A stretch of DNA of 64,000 nucleotides, from the NCBI GenBank assembly GCA_037953745.1, contig JBAKBP010006595.1, positions 44,709 to 108,708 of the forward strand, written 5' to 3'. The stretch is from Lithodes maja. Its lineage: Eukaryota; Arthropoda; Malacostraca; Decapoda; Lithodidae. Shown in pieces: positions 1-9,961 of this stretch. Position numbers and translations under genes: made by a program. Within the stretch, counting starts at the first letter, position 1, and every line of letters begins with the position of its first letter. The notes beneath the pieces were generated by a model. It did no database searches. It saw nothing but the letters and a program-made list of their open reading frames with translations, and was not told the DNA's origin.

Positions 1-2052
1 CGGATTAAGCTGCAGGAGACTCAGATACAACAGGCTAGTATAGAACGCATAGAGGTTGCTAGAATCCAAGCCAATCAGGATGCAACCAGGTACCAGGCTG
101 AAATGGATGTCGAGAAGTCTAGAGTAGAGACCACGGGGCGTCATCTCGGTGGTGGGCACTGGGTTACAGACTCCCTTTCGCATTTAATTAAGTTAGTACC
201 CGCATTTGATGAGACAGCAGTGACTGAGTTTTTTGCTTGTTTCGAAAAGAAGTGTCGTGAGTATGACTGGCCGGAGGTTAAATGGGCAGCATTAGTTTCA
301 TCACGTCTAGTGGGTAAGGGGTTGAAAGCCTACGATGCACTGTCACTGGACGAGAGTGTAGTGTATGGACTGGTGAAGGAGGCTGTGCTCCGGGCCTACG
401 AACTGCAACCCGAAACTTATAGATTGAAGTTCCGTGGCGTGAATAAGAAGAGCGACGTCAGTTTTATGGAGCACGCACGGGACTTAACAGATGCAGGTAA
501 TAACTGGTTTCGGTCCGAGCACGCAGAGTCGGCTGAGGAAATTAAGCAACTTTTCTATCTGGAACAGTTTTACAAATGTACTGGAACCGATCTAACGCTG
601 AACATTAAGGAAAAATGTCCCAAGACAGTAGAGGAGGCTGCCAAGATGGCAGACCTCAGATTATCATTGATTCGTGGTTGCGGTGCCGCTCAGAGGGCTG
701 AGTCAGGGCAGAAGGGGCGCTATACCCCACCCACCAGAGTTTTCGATAATAACAAATCCTATGACACACATAACCACACTAAAAGCATTGCACCTAATAA
801 CACCTACAAACACAAGCCTCTCCCGTTTACTAAAGGTCAGGCCCCTTCTTCGCCCGCACAAGGGAAGAAGCCCATTGGGGATGTGAAATGTTACAAATGT
901 CAGAAGCTAGGCCATTATTCACGTGAGTGCCCTAGTAACACTCCCGCTAAGCCGGTGTCATTGGTTCACAGTATCGGTGTGTCTCTGAAGGCTGCAGCAA
1001 CTGCCCGGGGTAGGTTGTCAGCAGCTGAGGCACACGCGGTAAAGAAGCGTACGGAAGGCTCGACACCTGTCCGGGACACTTTCTGTAGCCATCGGGGACA
1101 CGGGTTTGTGAGCTGGGGGAGTGAACTACGGAGGGTTGACTTGCTGAGGGATACGGGGGCTTCGCAAACTTTGTTGAGGAACTTCACAGGGAAACCGATA
1201 AATGCGGCCAGAGTTGTTGTGGTGCAGGGTATAAATGCTACGAGGTCATACCCACTTGTGAGGTTGGAGTTGAGAGTGGGAGAGGTGTGCAGGGAGCTGG
1301 ATGTAGGGATCGTTGAGTGTTTGCCAGTTGAGGGCGTCGACCTTCTTCTCGGCAACGACTTTGCGGTGCCCACTTCCGGGACTCCACCCTTAGTCGTTGC
1401 CGAGAGGGCGGCCGACGTGGATGGTGAGAATCGGGAATGGGTTGGGAGGTGCCAACAGGATGAGATGGCCTGTGTGGTAACCCGATCTCGCTCTGCGGCT
1501 CCTGCACAGCCTAGCACTCAACCTCGGGGACAGTGGAGGAAGGATCAGGAGAAGGTTGCTAAGGGCAGGAAAAGGGACATTGATTCTGCTGCACTTCTCG
1601 GTGATTCGGTACTTGGACCTATAATAAACACGGGAGTTGACTCTGGCCCAGATATGGTGTGTAACAAGGCAGAGTTGGGTAAGACTTCGCGTGAGGCAAG
1701 AGCTGTAGCGAGAGCCACTAAGGCAGTAGAGCCTACTAGCCGGGGTAATGTCTTATTACAAAACCATCTTGATGCATTGACGCCCAGGGACATTAGTGAG
1801 CAGCAGCTGCAAGACGCTAGCCTAGCTCGTTATAGCAATGGTGCCATAGAGTTGGAGGAAGATGGGGATGCGAAGCCGGGAGATTTCTTTAGGCTCAACA
1901 GGATATTGTACCGCAGATTTCTAGACCCCAAATCGAAGTGGGAGGGCGGTGCGAGGGTAGTAGACCAGGTGGTTGTTCCAAATAAGTACTGTATAGAGAG
2001 TCCTTATTGTGTCTGGCGCATGATGTGCCGGTGGCGGGTCATTTGGGGGTAA
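1..2052 (+). CDS. gag-pro: gag-protease polyprotein of element A (5' end cut by window)
   Basis: Structural gag followed by the aspartic protease of a Ty3/gypsy retrotransposon. The frame is open to base 1, and codons 1-34 encode a charged coiled-coil like residues 165-225 of element B's protein. The first ATG, at 103, is therefore probably internal and the true start lies outside the window. Counting from that ATG: capsid-like region about 25-195; one CCHC zinc knuckle with C263, C266, H271, C276; aspartic protease motif DTGA at 350-353 with a GNDF segment near 417; then a linker rich in Ala, Arg and Ser. The last 30 or so residues resemble the start of the integrase N-terminus, but the reading phase is lost around 1983-2006 and a stop follows at 2050-2052. 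Integrase continues in the overlapping frame. Family assignment is firm; the start is not visible. Confidence 0.9.
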   Translation, partial: RIKLQETQIQQASIERIEVARIQANQDATRYQAEMDVEKSRVETTGRHLGGGHWVTDSLSHLIKLVPAFDETAVTEFFACFEKKCREYDWPEVKWAALVSSRLVGKGLKAYDALSLDESVVYGLVKEAVLRAYELQPETYRLKFRGVNKKSDVSFMEHARDLTDAGNNWFRSEHAESAEEIKQLFYLEQFYKCTGTDLTLNIKEKCPKTVEEAAKMADLRLSLIRGCGAAQRAESGQKGRYTPPTRVFDNNKSYDTHNHTKSIAPNNTYKHKPLPFTKGQAPSSPAQGKKPIGDVKCYKCQKLGHYSRECPSNTPAKPVSLVHSIGVSLKAAATARGRLSAAEAHAVKKRTEGSTPVRDTFCSHRGHGFVSWGSELRRVDLLRDTGASQTLLRNFTGKPINAARVVVVQGINATRSYPLVRLELRVGEVCRELDVGIVECLPVEGVDLLLGNDFAVPTSGTPPLVVAERAADVDGENREWVGRCQQDEMACVVTRSRSAAPAQPSTQPRGQWRKDQEKVAKGRKRDIDSAALLGDSVLGPIINTGVDSGPDMVCNKAELGKTSREARAVARATKAVEPTSRGNVLLQNHLDALTPRDISEQQLQDASLARYSNGAIELEEDGDAKPGDFFRLNRILYRRFLDPKSKWEGGARVVDQVVVPNKYCIESPYCVWRMMCRWRVIWG

Positions 2053-4559
2053 CAAAAACATTGGCGGCATTGGGCAGGTTTTTCTGGTGGCCTGGGGTCA
2101 AGGCTGATGTCTGTGCATGGGTGGCTGGGTGTGCGACCTGCCAGACAACGGGGAAGCCTAACCAGACCATCCCGAAGGCACCTTTGTTTCCCATACCTGT
2201 CACCGGGCCTCCGTTCAGCAAAGTTGTAGTAGATTTGGTTGGCCCTTTCCCGCCTACTAGTAGTGGCAATAAATTCCTGTTGACAATCATGGATGTGGCT
2301 ACGAGATACCCGGACGCATACCCCATGAGAAACGGCTCGGCAAAGGCAGTTGTTAAAAACTTATTATTGTTCTGTTCCCGTTATGGATTTCCACGTGAGG
2401 TGCAGTCAGACCAGGGGAGCAATTTTACATCCAAATTGTTCAAGCAAACCCTTCAGTTGCACGGTATATGTTCTGTAGTGTCGTCAGCCTACCATCCCGA
2501 GAGTCAGGGAGTCTTGGAGCGGTGGCACTCGACCCTGAAGAGTATGCTACGCTGTTACTGTGCAGAACATGACACTGATTGGGATTTGGGTCTGCCGTAT
2601 GTTCTGTTCGCTGCACGTGAAGTCCCAGGAGAGAGCCTGGGGTTCAGTCCAAATCAACTAGTCTTTGGCCATAATGTGAGAGGACCTTTAAGTATGGTGA
2701 AAGAGATCTGGGAGGGCGAAGAGAAGCCGGGGTCTGTACTTAAATATATCCTTGAGAGCCGGGAGAGACTTATAGGTTGCATGGCAGCGGCAGGTAATAA
2801 CTTGGTTAATGCACAGGCGGTCATGAAGCACCAGTATGACGCCAAGGTGAAGCTTCGGGAGTTTTCGGCGGGTCAGGAGGTAATGTTGCTTTTACCTTTG
2901 CCTGGACACCCCCTTTCTGCCAAGTTTATTGGGCCGTATGTGGTGGCTAAGAAACTGTCCGACCTTGATTATCTCTGTCATGTTAACCTCATGAAAGAGT
3001 ATGTGAGACGCCCCTCAGAGCCTCTCACTGTCCCTGTGCTGGCCTGCAGCGGCCAGGGTGGAGAAGGAGGTGGGGACAGTTATGCTGCTGAGGAGGATAG
3101 CTGGGACTGTGTCATTTCCGCGGAACAGTGGGCGGGGAATACTGAACAAGAGGCTAGGCAAGCTGTAAGTCACCTGCCTGAGCACCAGGGTGCTGCTGTC
3201 CTAGGCCTGTCCAGGTCATACCCCTCTGTTTTCGCCGAACACCCAGGTCTCACTACTCAGGTAACGCACGACGTGGACGTCGGTGATAATGTGCCCTTCA
3301 AGTCAGTGCCCTACCGTGTGCCCCCGGTAAAGTTGCCAGCTTTACGGGAGGAGTTAAAGTACATGGTTGAGAGAGGGACGATCACTGAAGGTTATGTGAA
3401 GTGGACATCACCCGTCACGTTGCAGCCAAAACCTGACGGCAAGGTGCGGTTCTGCATAGATTTTCGTAGGCTAAATGGCTTGACCACTACCAACCCTTAC
3501 CCTTTGCCTCGAGTTGACGACAGCGTGGACAAGATAGGGAATGCAAAGTACCTTACTAAAATTGATCTTGTAAAAGGCTACTGGCAAGTACCCCTGTCGG
3601 ACCGAGCTAAGCAAGTTTGTGGTTTTGTGGTAGATGGCAAAACCTACCAATGTAACGTAATGCCTTATGGGCTTAAGAACGCACCTGCCACGTTTCAGAA
3701 CCTGATGAACGATATTTGTGACGAAATCCCTAACTGCACGGTCTACCTTGATGACGTGATAGTGTATGATGACAATTTTGAAAATCACCTAAGGCACTTA
3801 GAGACCCTGTTTGGGAAGTTGCACGATGCTGGGCTGGTGGTGAACCTGAGGAAGTGCGAGTTTGTAAAGGCTACTGTGCAGTATCTTGGCTTCGTGGTCG
3901 GGTTAGGCCGGGTGTGCCCCCCCCTGAGCAAGATACAGGCTATCAATATGTTTCCCAGGCCCACCACTAAGCGCCAGGTCATGCGGTTCCTAGGTATGAT
4001 AGGCTATTATAGGCGCTTCATCCGGGGATACTCTACTGTCTTAGCACCGTTAACTGATCTACTGTCGAAGTCAGTGAAGTTCTGTTGGGCTGCGGAGTGT
4101 CAGAGGGCTTTCGACCTAGTCAAGCACCTGCTGTGTACACATCCGATTTTGAGAGCCCCAGACTTTTCCAGGAGTTTTCAGCTGGCGACTGATGCCAGCG
4201 GTGTGGGTGCCGGGGCAGTGTTACTGCAGACTGATTCCGAGGGCTTGGAACACCCAGTGAGCTTCTTTTCTCGCAAGTTTAATTCGGCACAAAGGAATTA
4301 CTCGACTATAGAGAAGGAGCTTCTTGCTATCGTTTTGTCGCTCAAACATTTCGAAGTTTATGTTCCAGCCTACGGCCCGGTAGTGACGATTTATACGGAC
4401 CATCATCCCTTGAAATTCCTAAATCAGTTTCACAATCGGAATATGCGGTTGACCAGGTGGTCCCTAATGCTCCAAGAGTATAATCTCAACATTCAGCATA
4501 TTGCCGGGAGTGAGAACGTGATAGCAGATTGTCTATCAAGGGTTGATGATCCAGGATAG
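2007..4559 (+). CDS. pol: integrase-reverse transcriptase-RNase H of element A
   Basis: An 850-codon frame holding the enzymes that copy and insert the element. Integrase comes first: an HHCC zinc site with H5, H12, C42, C45; catalytic core D76, D135, E171 with exactly 35 residues between the last two (DD35E); and a C-terminal part with a VMLLLPLPG segment and GPY near 309-311. A linker of about 110 residues follows. Reverse transcriptase has D520 in its first catalytic motif and YLDD at 580-583. RNase H has D729, E769/E771, D798 and D841. No integrase follows RNase H; the frame stops at 4557-4559. All catalytic residues are present, so the only obvious lesion is the phase change at the junction with gag-protease. 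The nominal first codon is TTG, and there is no ATG before the integrase zinc site, so translation probably depends on the upstream frame. Domain identities are firm. Confidence 0.92.
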   Translation: MCLAHDVPVAGHLGVTKTLAALGRFFWWPGVKADVCAWVAGCATCQTTGKPNQTIPKAPLFPIPVTGPPFSKVVVDLVGPFPPTSSGNKFLLTIMDVATRYPDAYPMRNGSAKAVVKNLLLFCSRYGFPREVQSDQGSNFTSKLFKQTLQLHGICSVVSSAYHPESQGVLERWHSTLKSMLRCYCAEHDTDWDLGLPYVLFAAREVPGESLGFSPNQLVFGHNVRGPLSMVKEIWEGEEKPGSVLKYILESRERLIGCMAAAGNNLVNAQAVMKHQYDAKVKLREFSAGQEVMLLLPLPGHPLSAKFIGPYVVAKKLSDLDYLCHVNLMKEYVRRPSEPLTVPVLACSGQGGEGGGDSYAAEEDSWDCVISAEQWAGNTEQEARQAVSHLPEHQGAAVLGLSRSYPSVFAEHPGLTTQVTHDVDVGDNVPFKSVPYRVPPVKLPALREELKYMVERGTITEGYVKWTSPVTLQPKPDGKVRFCIDFRRLNGLTTTNPYPLPRVDDSVDKIGNAKYLTKIDLVKGYWQVPLSDRAKQVCGFVVDGKTYQCNVMPYGLKNAPATFQNLMNDICDEIPNCTVYLDDVIVYDDNFENHLRHLETLFGKLHDAGLVVNLRKCEFVKATVQYLGFVVGLGRVCPPLSKIQAINMFPRPTTKRQVMRFLGMIGYYRRFIRGYSTVLAPLTDLLSKSVKFCWAAECQRAFDLVKHLLCTHPILRAPDFSRSFQLATDASGVGAGAVLLQTDSEGLEHPVSFFSRKFNSAQRNYSTIEKELLAIVLSLKHFEVYVPAYGPVVTIYTDHHPLKFLNQFHNRNMRLTRWSLMLQEYNLNIQHIAGSENVIADCLSRVDDPG

Positions 4560-4839
4560 TCGTGCACGGTGTGTGGGTTGAGCAGGAGTAAAATTAGGCT
4601 ATCATAACGCCGTCCAAAAAGATTATAAAACAATAAAATAAACGAGAATTTTTTTTTTAGTTTTGTAAGTCTTTATTGTTGTAGCATGATGCATGCGATA
4701 TTGTGTTTTATGTATAATTCACACTTCAGTTGTTGTGCACCTTTTGCAATTAGTGGCAGCTAAGGGTAGCAGGTCGGTTGGTTGCCTGTCAGATTTTGAT
4801 AATGCTTCTAAGGTCGATTATCTAAAATCTTGGGGGGGC
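4560..4839 (+). promoter_or_regulatory. 3' untranslated tract and polypurine tract of element A
   Basis: Non-coding tract between the pol stop and the LTR. It ends in a purine run, AAAATCTTGGGGGGGC at 4824-4839, directly before the LTR start TGTGACGCA. The same AAATCTTGGGGG block precedes the LTR of element B (minus strand), so it is the likely primer for plus-strand DNA synthesis. A poly(T) run sits near 4651-4659. Confidence 0.7.
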
Positions 4840-6658
4840 TGTGACGCACCCAGTGCGTGGCAACGCAACCTGATTGTACTCCTTGGTACTCCACTGTACT
4901 GCCACTGTGCGGTACCTCTGTACCGCTGTACCGTGCTGGCTGCCTATATTGAGTGTGACAACGTATAACTATGTTCTTTGTATCTCTGCAAAGGGCTCGT
5001 CATGTGCTAACCAGTGGTGGGTTTTGTTTTAAGCCATGTCGAGACCTTCCATTTAATATGTAGTATCAATAGAGAAGTTGATAGATAGGACAATGGGAGT
5101 TCAGAGAGAGAGAGTGAGTTGGGCTTCAGAGCGAGAGGGTAGCAATGCGCCACGCTGCCGGGGGGGTGGTTGCCAGACGTATGGACCGGTTGGCAGCCTT
5201 GCGCTTATAGCTAGGCGCGACAGGGTTGGTAGTACATTGCCGCCTGCCTATGCTGCCTGGGCTGCCCATGTTGTCGTACTGCACATTGCCTGGAGGCTCG
5301 CTGTGTGTTCCATGATCAGGTTGCCTAGAACCTTTGAGATTCTAACATCCCTTGCCCTCTCTCCCAACTTCTCACGGTTGCACTCTTTCTCTCTGACGAC
5401 ATTACTCTCATTTCATTCTTCTCTCTATTTAAATGCATAACCTTCCCTTGAGGTCCTAAAGGAGTTTCAGCACTCACCTCTCGTATTACTCTTCGGACAA
5501 GCATATATTTACATGTATTAGATTTAAGGGGTTAATGTGAACAGCGATCTTCTTGATGAGGATAGTTGGTGAACGTTCTACATGTTCACGAGTTATATGC
5601 CCAGCTCATCATCCAATTTGTGACTAGACTAGTGCCATGTGTAAGAGCCCGACCATGCCCAGGAGTTGTCTGTAGAGGGGCGAGGACTTAGCCTTGATTT
5701 GCCTACCGAGCCAGGAGCGAGTGTAGTACCAGAGACTACAGCTCGCTCGTAGTGCCGGTATAGTAGAGTAACGTAATTTATCTGTCCTTGTGTTCTCTGC
5801 AGTCTTTTCCTGGGTTCTCGCTTTCGGTGCTGGGACTCGTTGTTCCTGTGACTTGGCCTGCTAGCTAGAACACATGGGGATGATGAGTGGGTTATATCTT
5901 TATTTTACTATGCATTGCAGCTCTCTTTAAGTTTATGTATGTAACACTTTACAATACACATTACTCACACACAAGACAACACTATTAATACTTTCATGTA
6001 TCAATTAACTGCACTGTCGTTTTGCTGCTGTGTCCGGAGTTCTGTTGCGTAGGGCGCATACGGACTCAGAGGGGAGACAGAGTGAGAGAAGCGAAGTAGC
6101 CTATGCGGTAGTAGGCTACCGGCGCAGTACTGTTGCCTGCAACCTTTTAGTTATTCCAAGTATAGATTCATTCTTATAATAAGTGACTACTATTTATGTT
6201 CCTTCCATGTGTATTATTAGGTATCTACTGGATCATGAACATCTTGTATGCTACATGCTAGTGCATGTTAGTAGGGGACAGTTATTCTAGTGCACGCGCT
6301 TTCAAGTAGGCGTGTACATTTGTCATTTAGCATTTCACTGTCATACCTTTAGCCTGCTTCTATTCTACATTATTAGAGGCTTAATATTAACGTAGTTTCT
6401 TGAGTATTGCATTTCTTTAGTAATAACGTAACCTATAAATGTCTGAGGGAGTTTAGCCTCATAGCCTACCCCTGTTGTACACTTTCGCCGAGTTAAGGTA
6501 CCTCGTTACCATAGACGATAACTCTGTAGGGCGTTGGTGCTTTTGTTGTCTGGAGCATATAGTATTTGGGACTGGAATCGAGCGTGTCGTTGTCACATAA
6601 GCCATTTCTGTCCTACGATCAAGAATCCCGAATATGTATTGCCGATCCAGCCGTAACA
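4840..6658 (+). repeat. 3' long terminal repeat of element A
   Basis: Begins TGTGACGCA after the polypurine tract, as the element B LTR does when read in its own direction, and ends CCGTAACA where B ends TCGTAACA. The length, 1819 bp, is close to the 1844 bp of B. The terminal 150 bases align by eye with B (shared GATA-ACTCTG and GGGTTGGGAT-like blocks), but overall identity is much lower, so A and B are different subfamilies. The right edge was set from this similarity, not from a second LTR copy. Open frames inside it are not conserved in B and are not treated as genes. Confidence 0.75.
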
Positions 6659-6854
6659 CGAAGTAAATTGGCGTAGTGTGGGCTGTGGATACGAAGGAGG
6701 CAAGGGGAAGACTTATGACAATTGTGGAAAGTAAATGGAAAAAGGTGAACACAATGGCGGATAAAAATACTTAACCTAAGGATTGCATACATAGATTTAT
6801 GGGGCGATGGGTCTTCATAAAGCTTAGTCTGGCAAGACAAGATGTTAGGGAATG

Positions 6855-7445
6855 TTAATATTAATACTTAGTTACTAGAGGAACAATGCAAGGGGCGACT
6901 GAGCACGGGTTACATATATCTATACTCGTCATGGAAAATGATATACGAGGTCTAGGGACAATCGTGGGCGTTTTAACTTCTAAAAATATATAACATCTAC
7001 TTCTCGGATGTAAGAACATACATAGATATAATTATGGCTGTCTGATGTGTTGGCATTGGCTCAACGTCGGGACAGGGCATGGTTGTTTTTAATATGAATG
7101 TATATTCCTGTTCATCATCTTTGTAGCAAGGACAGTGCCGCTATGTCGTATCAATGCTGGTGGCAGTTAATATTATAGACTTAGTTACTAGAGGAACAAA
7201 TGCAAGGGGCGACTGGGCAGTGGGCACGGGTTACATATATCTATACTAGTCATGGAAAATGATATAAGAGGTCTAGGAACAAACGTGGGTGTTTTAACTT
7301 CTAAGATATATATCAAATCTACTTCTCGGATGTAAGAACATACATAAATATTATGGCTGTCTGATGTGTTGGCATTGGCTCAACGTCGGGACAGGGCATG
7401 GTTGTTTTTAATATGAATGTATATTCCTGTTCATCATCTTTGTAG
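6855..7445. repeat. Direct tandem duplication of a ~275-bp segment
   Basis: Copies at about 6855-7126 and 7167-7445 share long identical blocks, including TAGTTACTAGAGGAACAA near the start and CATCATCTTTGTAG at the end, and are separated by about 40 bases. The copies differ by small indels and substitutions. It lies between the end of element A and the insertion site of element B. No gene is recognised in it. Confidence 0.85.
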
Positions 7446-7502
7446 TTAGGAGTGTAGGACACGAGGGGGTTAGTGTACGTGAGGTGTGGAAAAATGGTCA
7501 GT

Positions 7503-7633
7503 TTAGAAAAGGTAAAAAGGTGTGGCCATGAGCTGCTTAGCCCTGCGGGCTTGGGCCTGTCTGAAATGGCTGGCTCGGTCAGCTGGTCCTTTCGTTCTGT
7601 GGACCTTTCTTCCGGGTGTTTCTGTGTGGTGTT
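7503..7633 (-). other. C-terminal piece of a small ORF split by element B
   Basis: If element B and one copy of its TGTT target duplication are ignored, a 56-codon minus-strand frame starts at the ATG at 15851-15849, crosses the insertion site in phase and stops at 7505-7503. The peptide is basic (begins MPQNKKPTTEATSE, later ARRAKQLMATPF). I recognise no family. It may be a host exon, part of another repeat, or chance. Confidence 0.25.
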
Positions 7634-9477
7634 TGTTACGACCGGGCACTCGGGTACACTAGGGCTCTTACACAGGACTCGAGTATGGCTCGCTGCCACA
7701 ACGGAAACACACGATCCCAACCCCAGAGTACTGCCAGCCGAACAAAAAACGCCACTACCCTCCAGAGTTCTATCTGCTATAACGGGGTATACAAGAACTC
7801 GGTACTAGCGTTTCACACAACAGACTAATAACAAGACGGGAGTTATCTAGTCTGGTCAACAATCAAACAAAGAAGAAAGTACTACAACACTAAAGAATAG
7901 TGTTGGACGAAGCCGAAGTAATCCACCCTTGAACTAAGAACTTAAGAAGTCCTCCACCCTCTACTTCGGATCGGCACTATTACGTTACGTTAAACAATAG
8001 TCCTCGAGCATCAAGCAAGGAATCTTCTGATAAGTTAGATGCTTCTCGAATACTCATAAGAAGTAAGTATCGGATTTTGAACAGCAATTTAATGAATAAC
8101 TCACTGGTAATTAAAGGCTTTAAATTGACATAAGAAGAATTATAAGAATAAGCAATAGGATATGGCAAACATTAAGAAGAAGTACTCCGACAATGCACTG
8201 GCAATAGCCTACTAAGATTGTGCTCGTGGGCCACTAATCTCTGAAGTAGCTAAGCGTGCCACACATGAAATCAATAGTGCATAAACAATAACATACATAA
8301 GGAGAAGCTTCAATACTATGCTGTATCTGCTGGTCGAGCAAAGTCTAGCTGGGATACATAAGGTTAAGAGACAATGGCTGAGCAAGCGGCTCGTAGCCTA
8401 GCGAGGTCCTTAAGACTGTGCGGCCAAATTACGTTAATTGACGGGATGCTCTCTTGAGAGATCCAGATCACTAGTATCTGGTTCTCTCCTGGCGATCCTC
8501 TCAAAGTCAAGCAAATGAGATAGCACAGTGTTGGGTGGCGGAGGCAAAAGCCCTCACTCGCAACACCGTGCTAAACTCCCACGGTACACAGTCAGAAAGA
8601 CCACCTAGGCGTTCCACGTCTCCGTTGCAATTGTACTGGTTCAACCGCAACCTAGTACTCATAGGAAATCACAACTCAGAAACCCTATCCCAGTCTAGCA
8701 TTGCCTAAACCAGCAGAAAACAGGAACATGAATAATCGCACACAGGGAAATGCATATACGAGTGCAACAAACATCAATCAATCCTATTCTAGTTAACCCT
8801 TCCAAAAATAGGCTATCTAACAGGCACTTATCTCGTGAGAACTCAAGCGATAATACTTTGGCTGACTAAATCTGCACCAAAGGGGTCATTGGTTAAAAAG
8901 GGACGATAAGAGAAGAAGATAGGCTGTTCAGAGAGTAGAGAAAGTTCACATCAGTCGGAAGAATATGGATAGTTGCAAGGGATATGAGAAGTCGCTCTGC
9001 CTGATGAGTTCTGAAGAATGGTGGCAAGAACCTCTCTTTTTATACTCGGCCCTCTAGCGGCATATCTCAAACTACTTAAGGACCGCCCACTAGCAATTGT
9101 TACGTAATATTCTCTCTCAATCTGGGATCGACAAAGGATTTCCCACGCGCTTGATGAGGGAGGAAGGAGGAGGGAGGAGGGAGTGAGGCCTACACACCTC
9201 GTGGCGCGCTCACTGGCCGTCGTTACATAACTCTCTCTCTCATCATTGTATATAAGTCCCACACACAATACTTATATCTAATGATATAAAATAGAACTCG
9301 TTGACTTAGAAGAAAACAAAATACATAATGATAATACTTATAGTACAACGGTTCACATAAACTGAGTTAGGAAACTCTACACAGACTACAGCCAAAGTTC
9401 CTGCCCTGACGATCCTAGCGAGAGTGGGGCCTGACTGGGCGTTCTGTACAGCATGCTCATACTCGACATGCGTCACA
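7634..9477 (-). repeat. 3' LTR of element B
   Basis: Downstream LTR in element direction, 1844 bp, ending TG...CA. A TATAAAAAG box (minus strand) lies at 9036-9044. Aligns without gaps to 13964-15807. ORFs seen inside it are duplicated in the other LTR and show no protein family. Confidence 0.93.
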
Positions 9478-9961
9478 CCTCCCCCAAGATTTTACTTGCT
9501 CAACCCTGAGCTAAAATCTGATATACAGAACCCCATCAAACCCCTCACACCCAGCGACCGCATGGCACTAAAACAACGCTGAGTTTATCACTAAAACACA
9601 TCTTATAAAAAAAAAATTCACATTTCATAACTCCTCCCAACAATAGTAAAAGACATAATATCATGCTCCCAGAGCGAGCTTACAGCAGCTCAGCCGTTTG
9701 ATAGTTCGTGGACTACTCAAACACTATAGGCTATGACAAACTTATACAATTATCTATATCAAAAAGAAAGAGTTTTTTTATGATTTTTATATTTTAATAT
9801 GTTTTTTCCGGCTGCACTATAAGGGCAGCCTATTTTTTCTTCTATACCAAACGCTCAACTCCTGCTTTACGACCCAATACGCTGGGCTACAACCGCGAGC
9901 CAACAAGCACCAAGCGCAAAATACTACTCAAACTAAAGCAGGAGGCTACCCGTGTGTCAAT
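9478..9961 (-). promoter_or_regulatory. 3' untranslated tract and polypurine tract of element B
   Basis: Tract between the ORF stop and the 3' LTR. In element direction it ends with AAAATCTTGGGGGAGG at about 9493-9478, directly before TGTGACGC, matching the purine tract of element A. No coding potential seen. Confidence 0.75.

Larger units (their letters stand above)
1..6658 (+). mobile_element. Gmr1-type Ty3/gypsy LTR retrotransposon A (5' part outside window)
   Basis: Right part of a large LTR retrotransposon: gag-protease frame, integrase-RT-RNase H frame, untranslated tract, polypurine tract and one 3' LTR. The domain order gag-PR-IN-RT-RH is unlike ordinary Ty3/gypsy (RT-RH-IN), whereas the RT and RNase H sequences are clearly gypsy-like. 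This combination is known from the Gmr1 group, named after an Atlantic cod element. The 5' LTR and gag N-terminus lie left of the window, so no LTR comparison or target duplication can be made. Element B at 7634-15807 is a close relative in the opposite orientation. Confidence 0.88.

Noticed and set aside
966..1517. 183-codon minus-strand frame
   Set aside because: Antisense shadow of the gag-protease coding sequence.
5078..5440. 120-codon frame inside the element A LTR
   Set aside because: No counterpart in the element B LTR and no family recognised; chance frame in LTR sequence.
8951..9268. 105-codon minus-strand frame present in both element B LTRs
   Set aside because: It is duplicated only because the LTRs are; no protein family is recognisable and it overlaps the TATA-box region.
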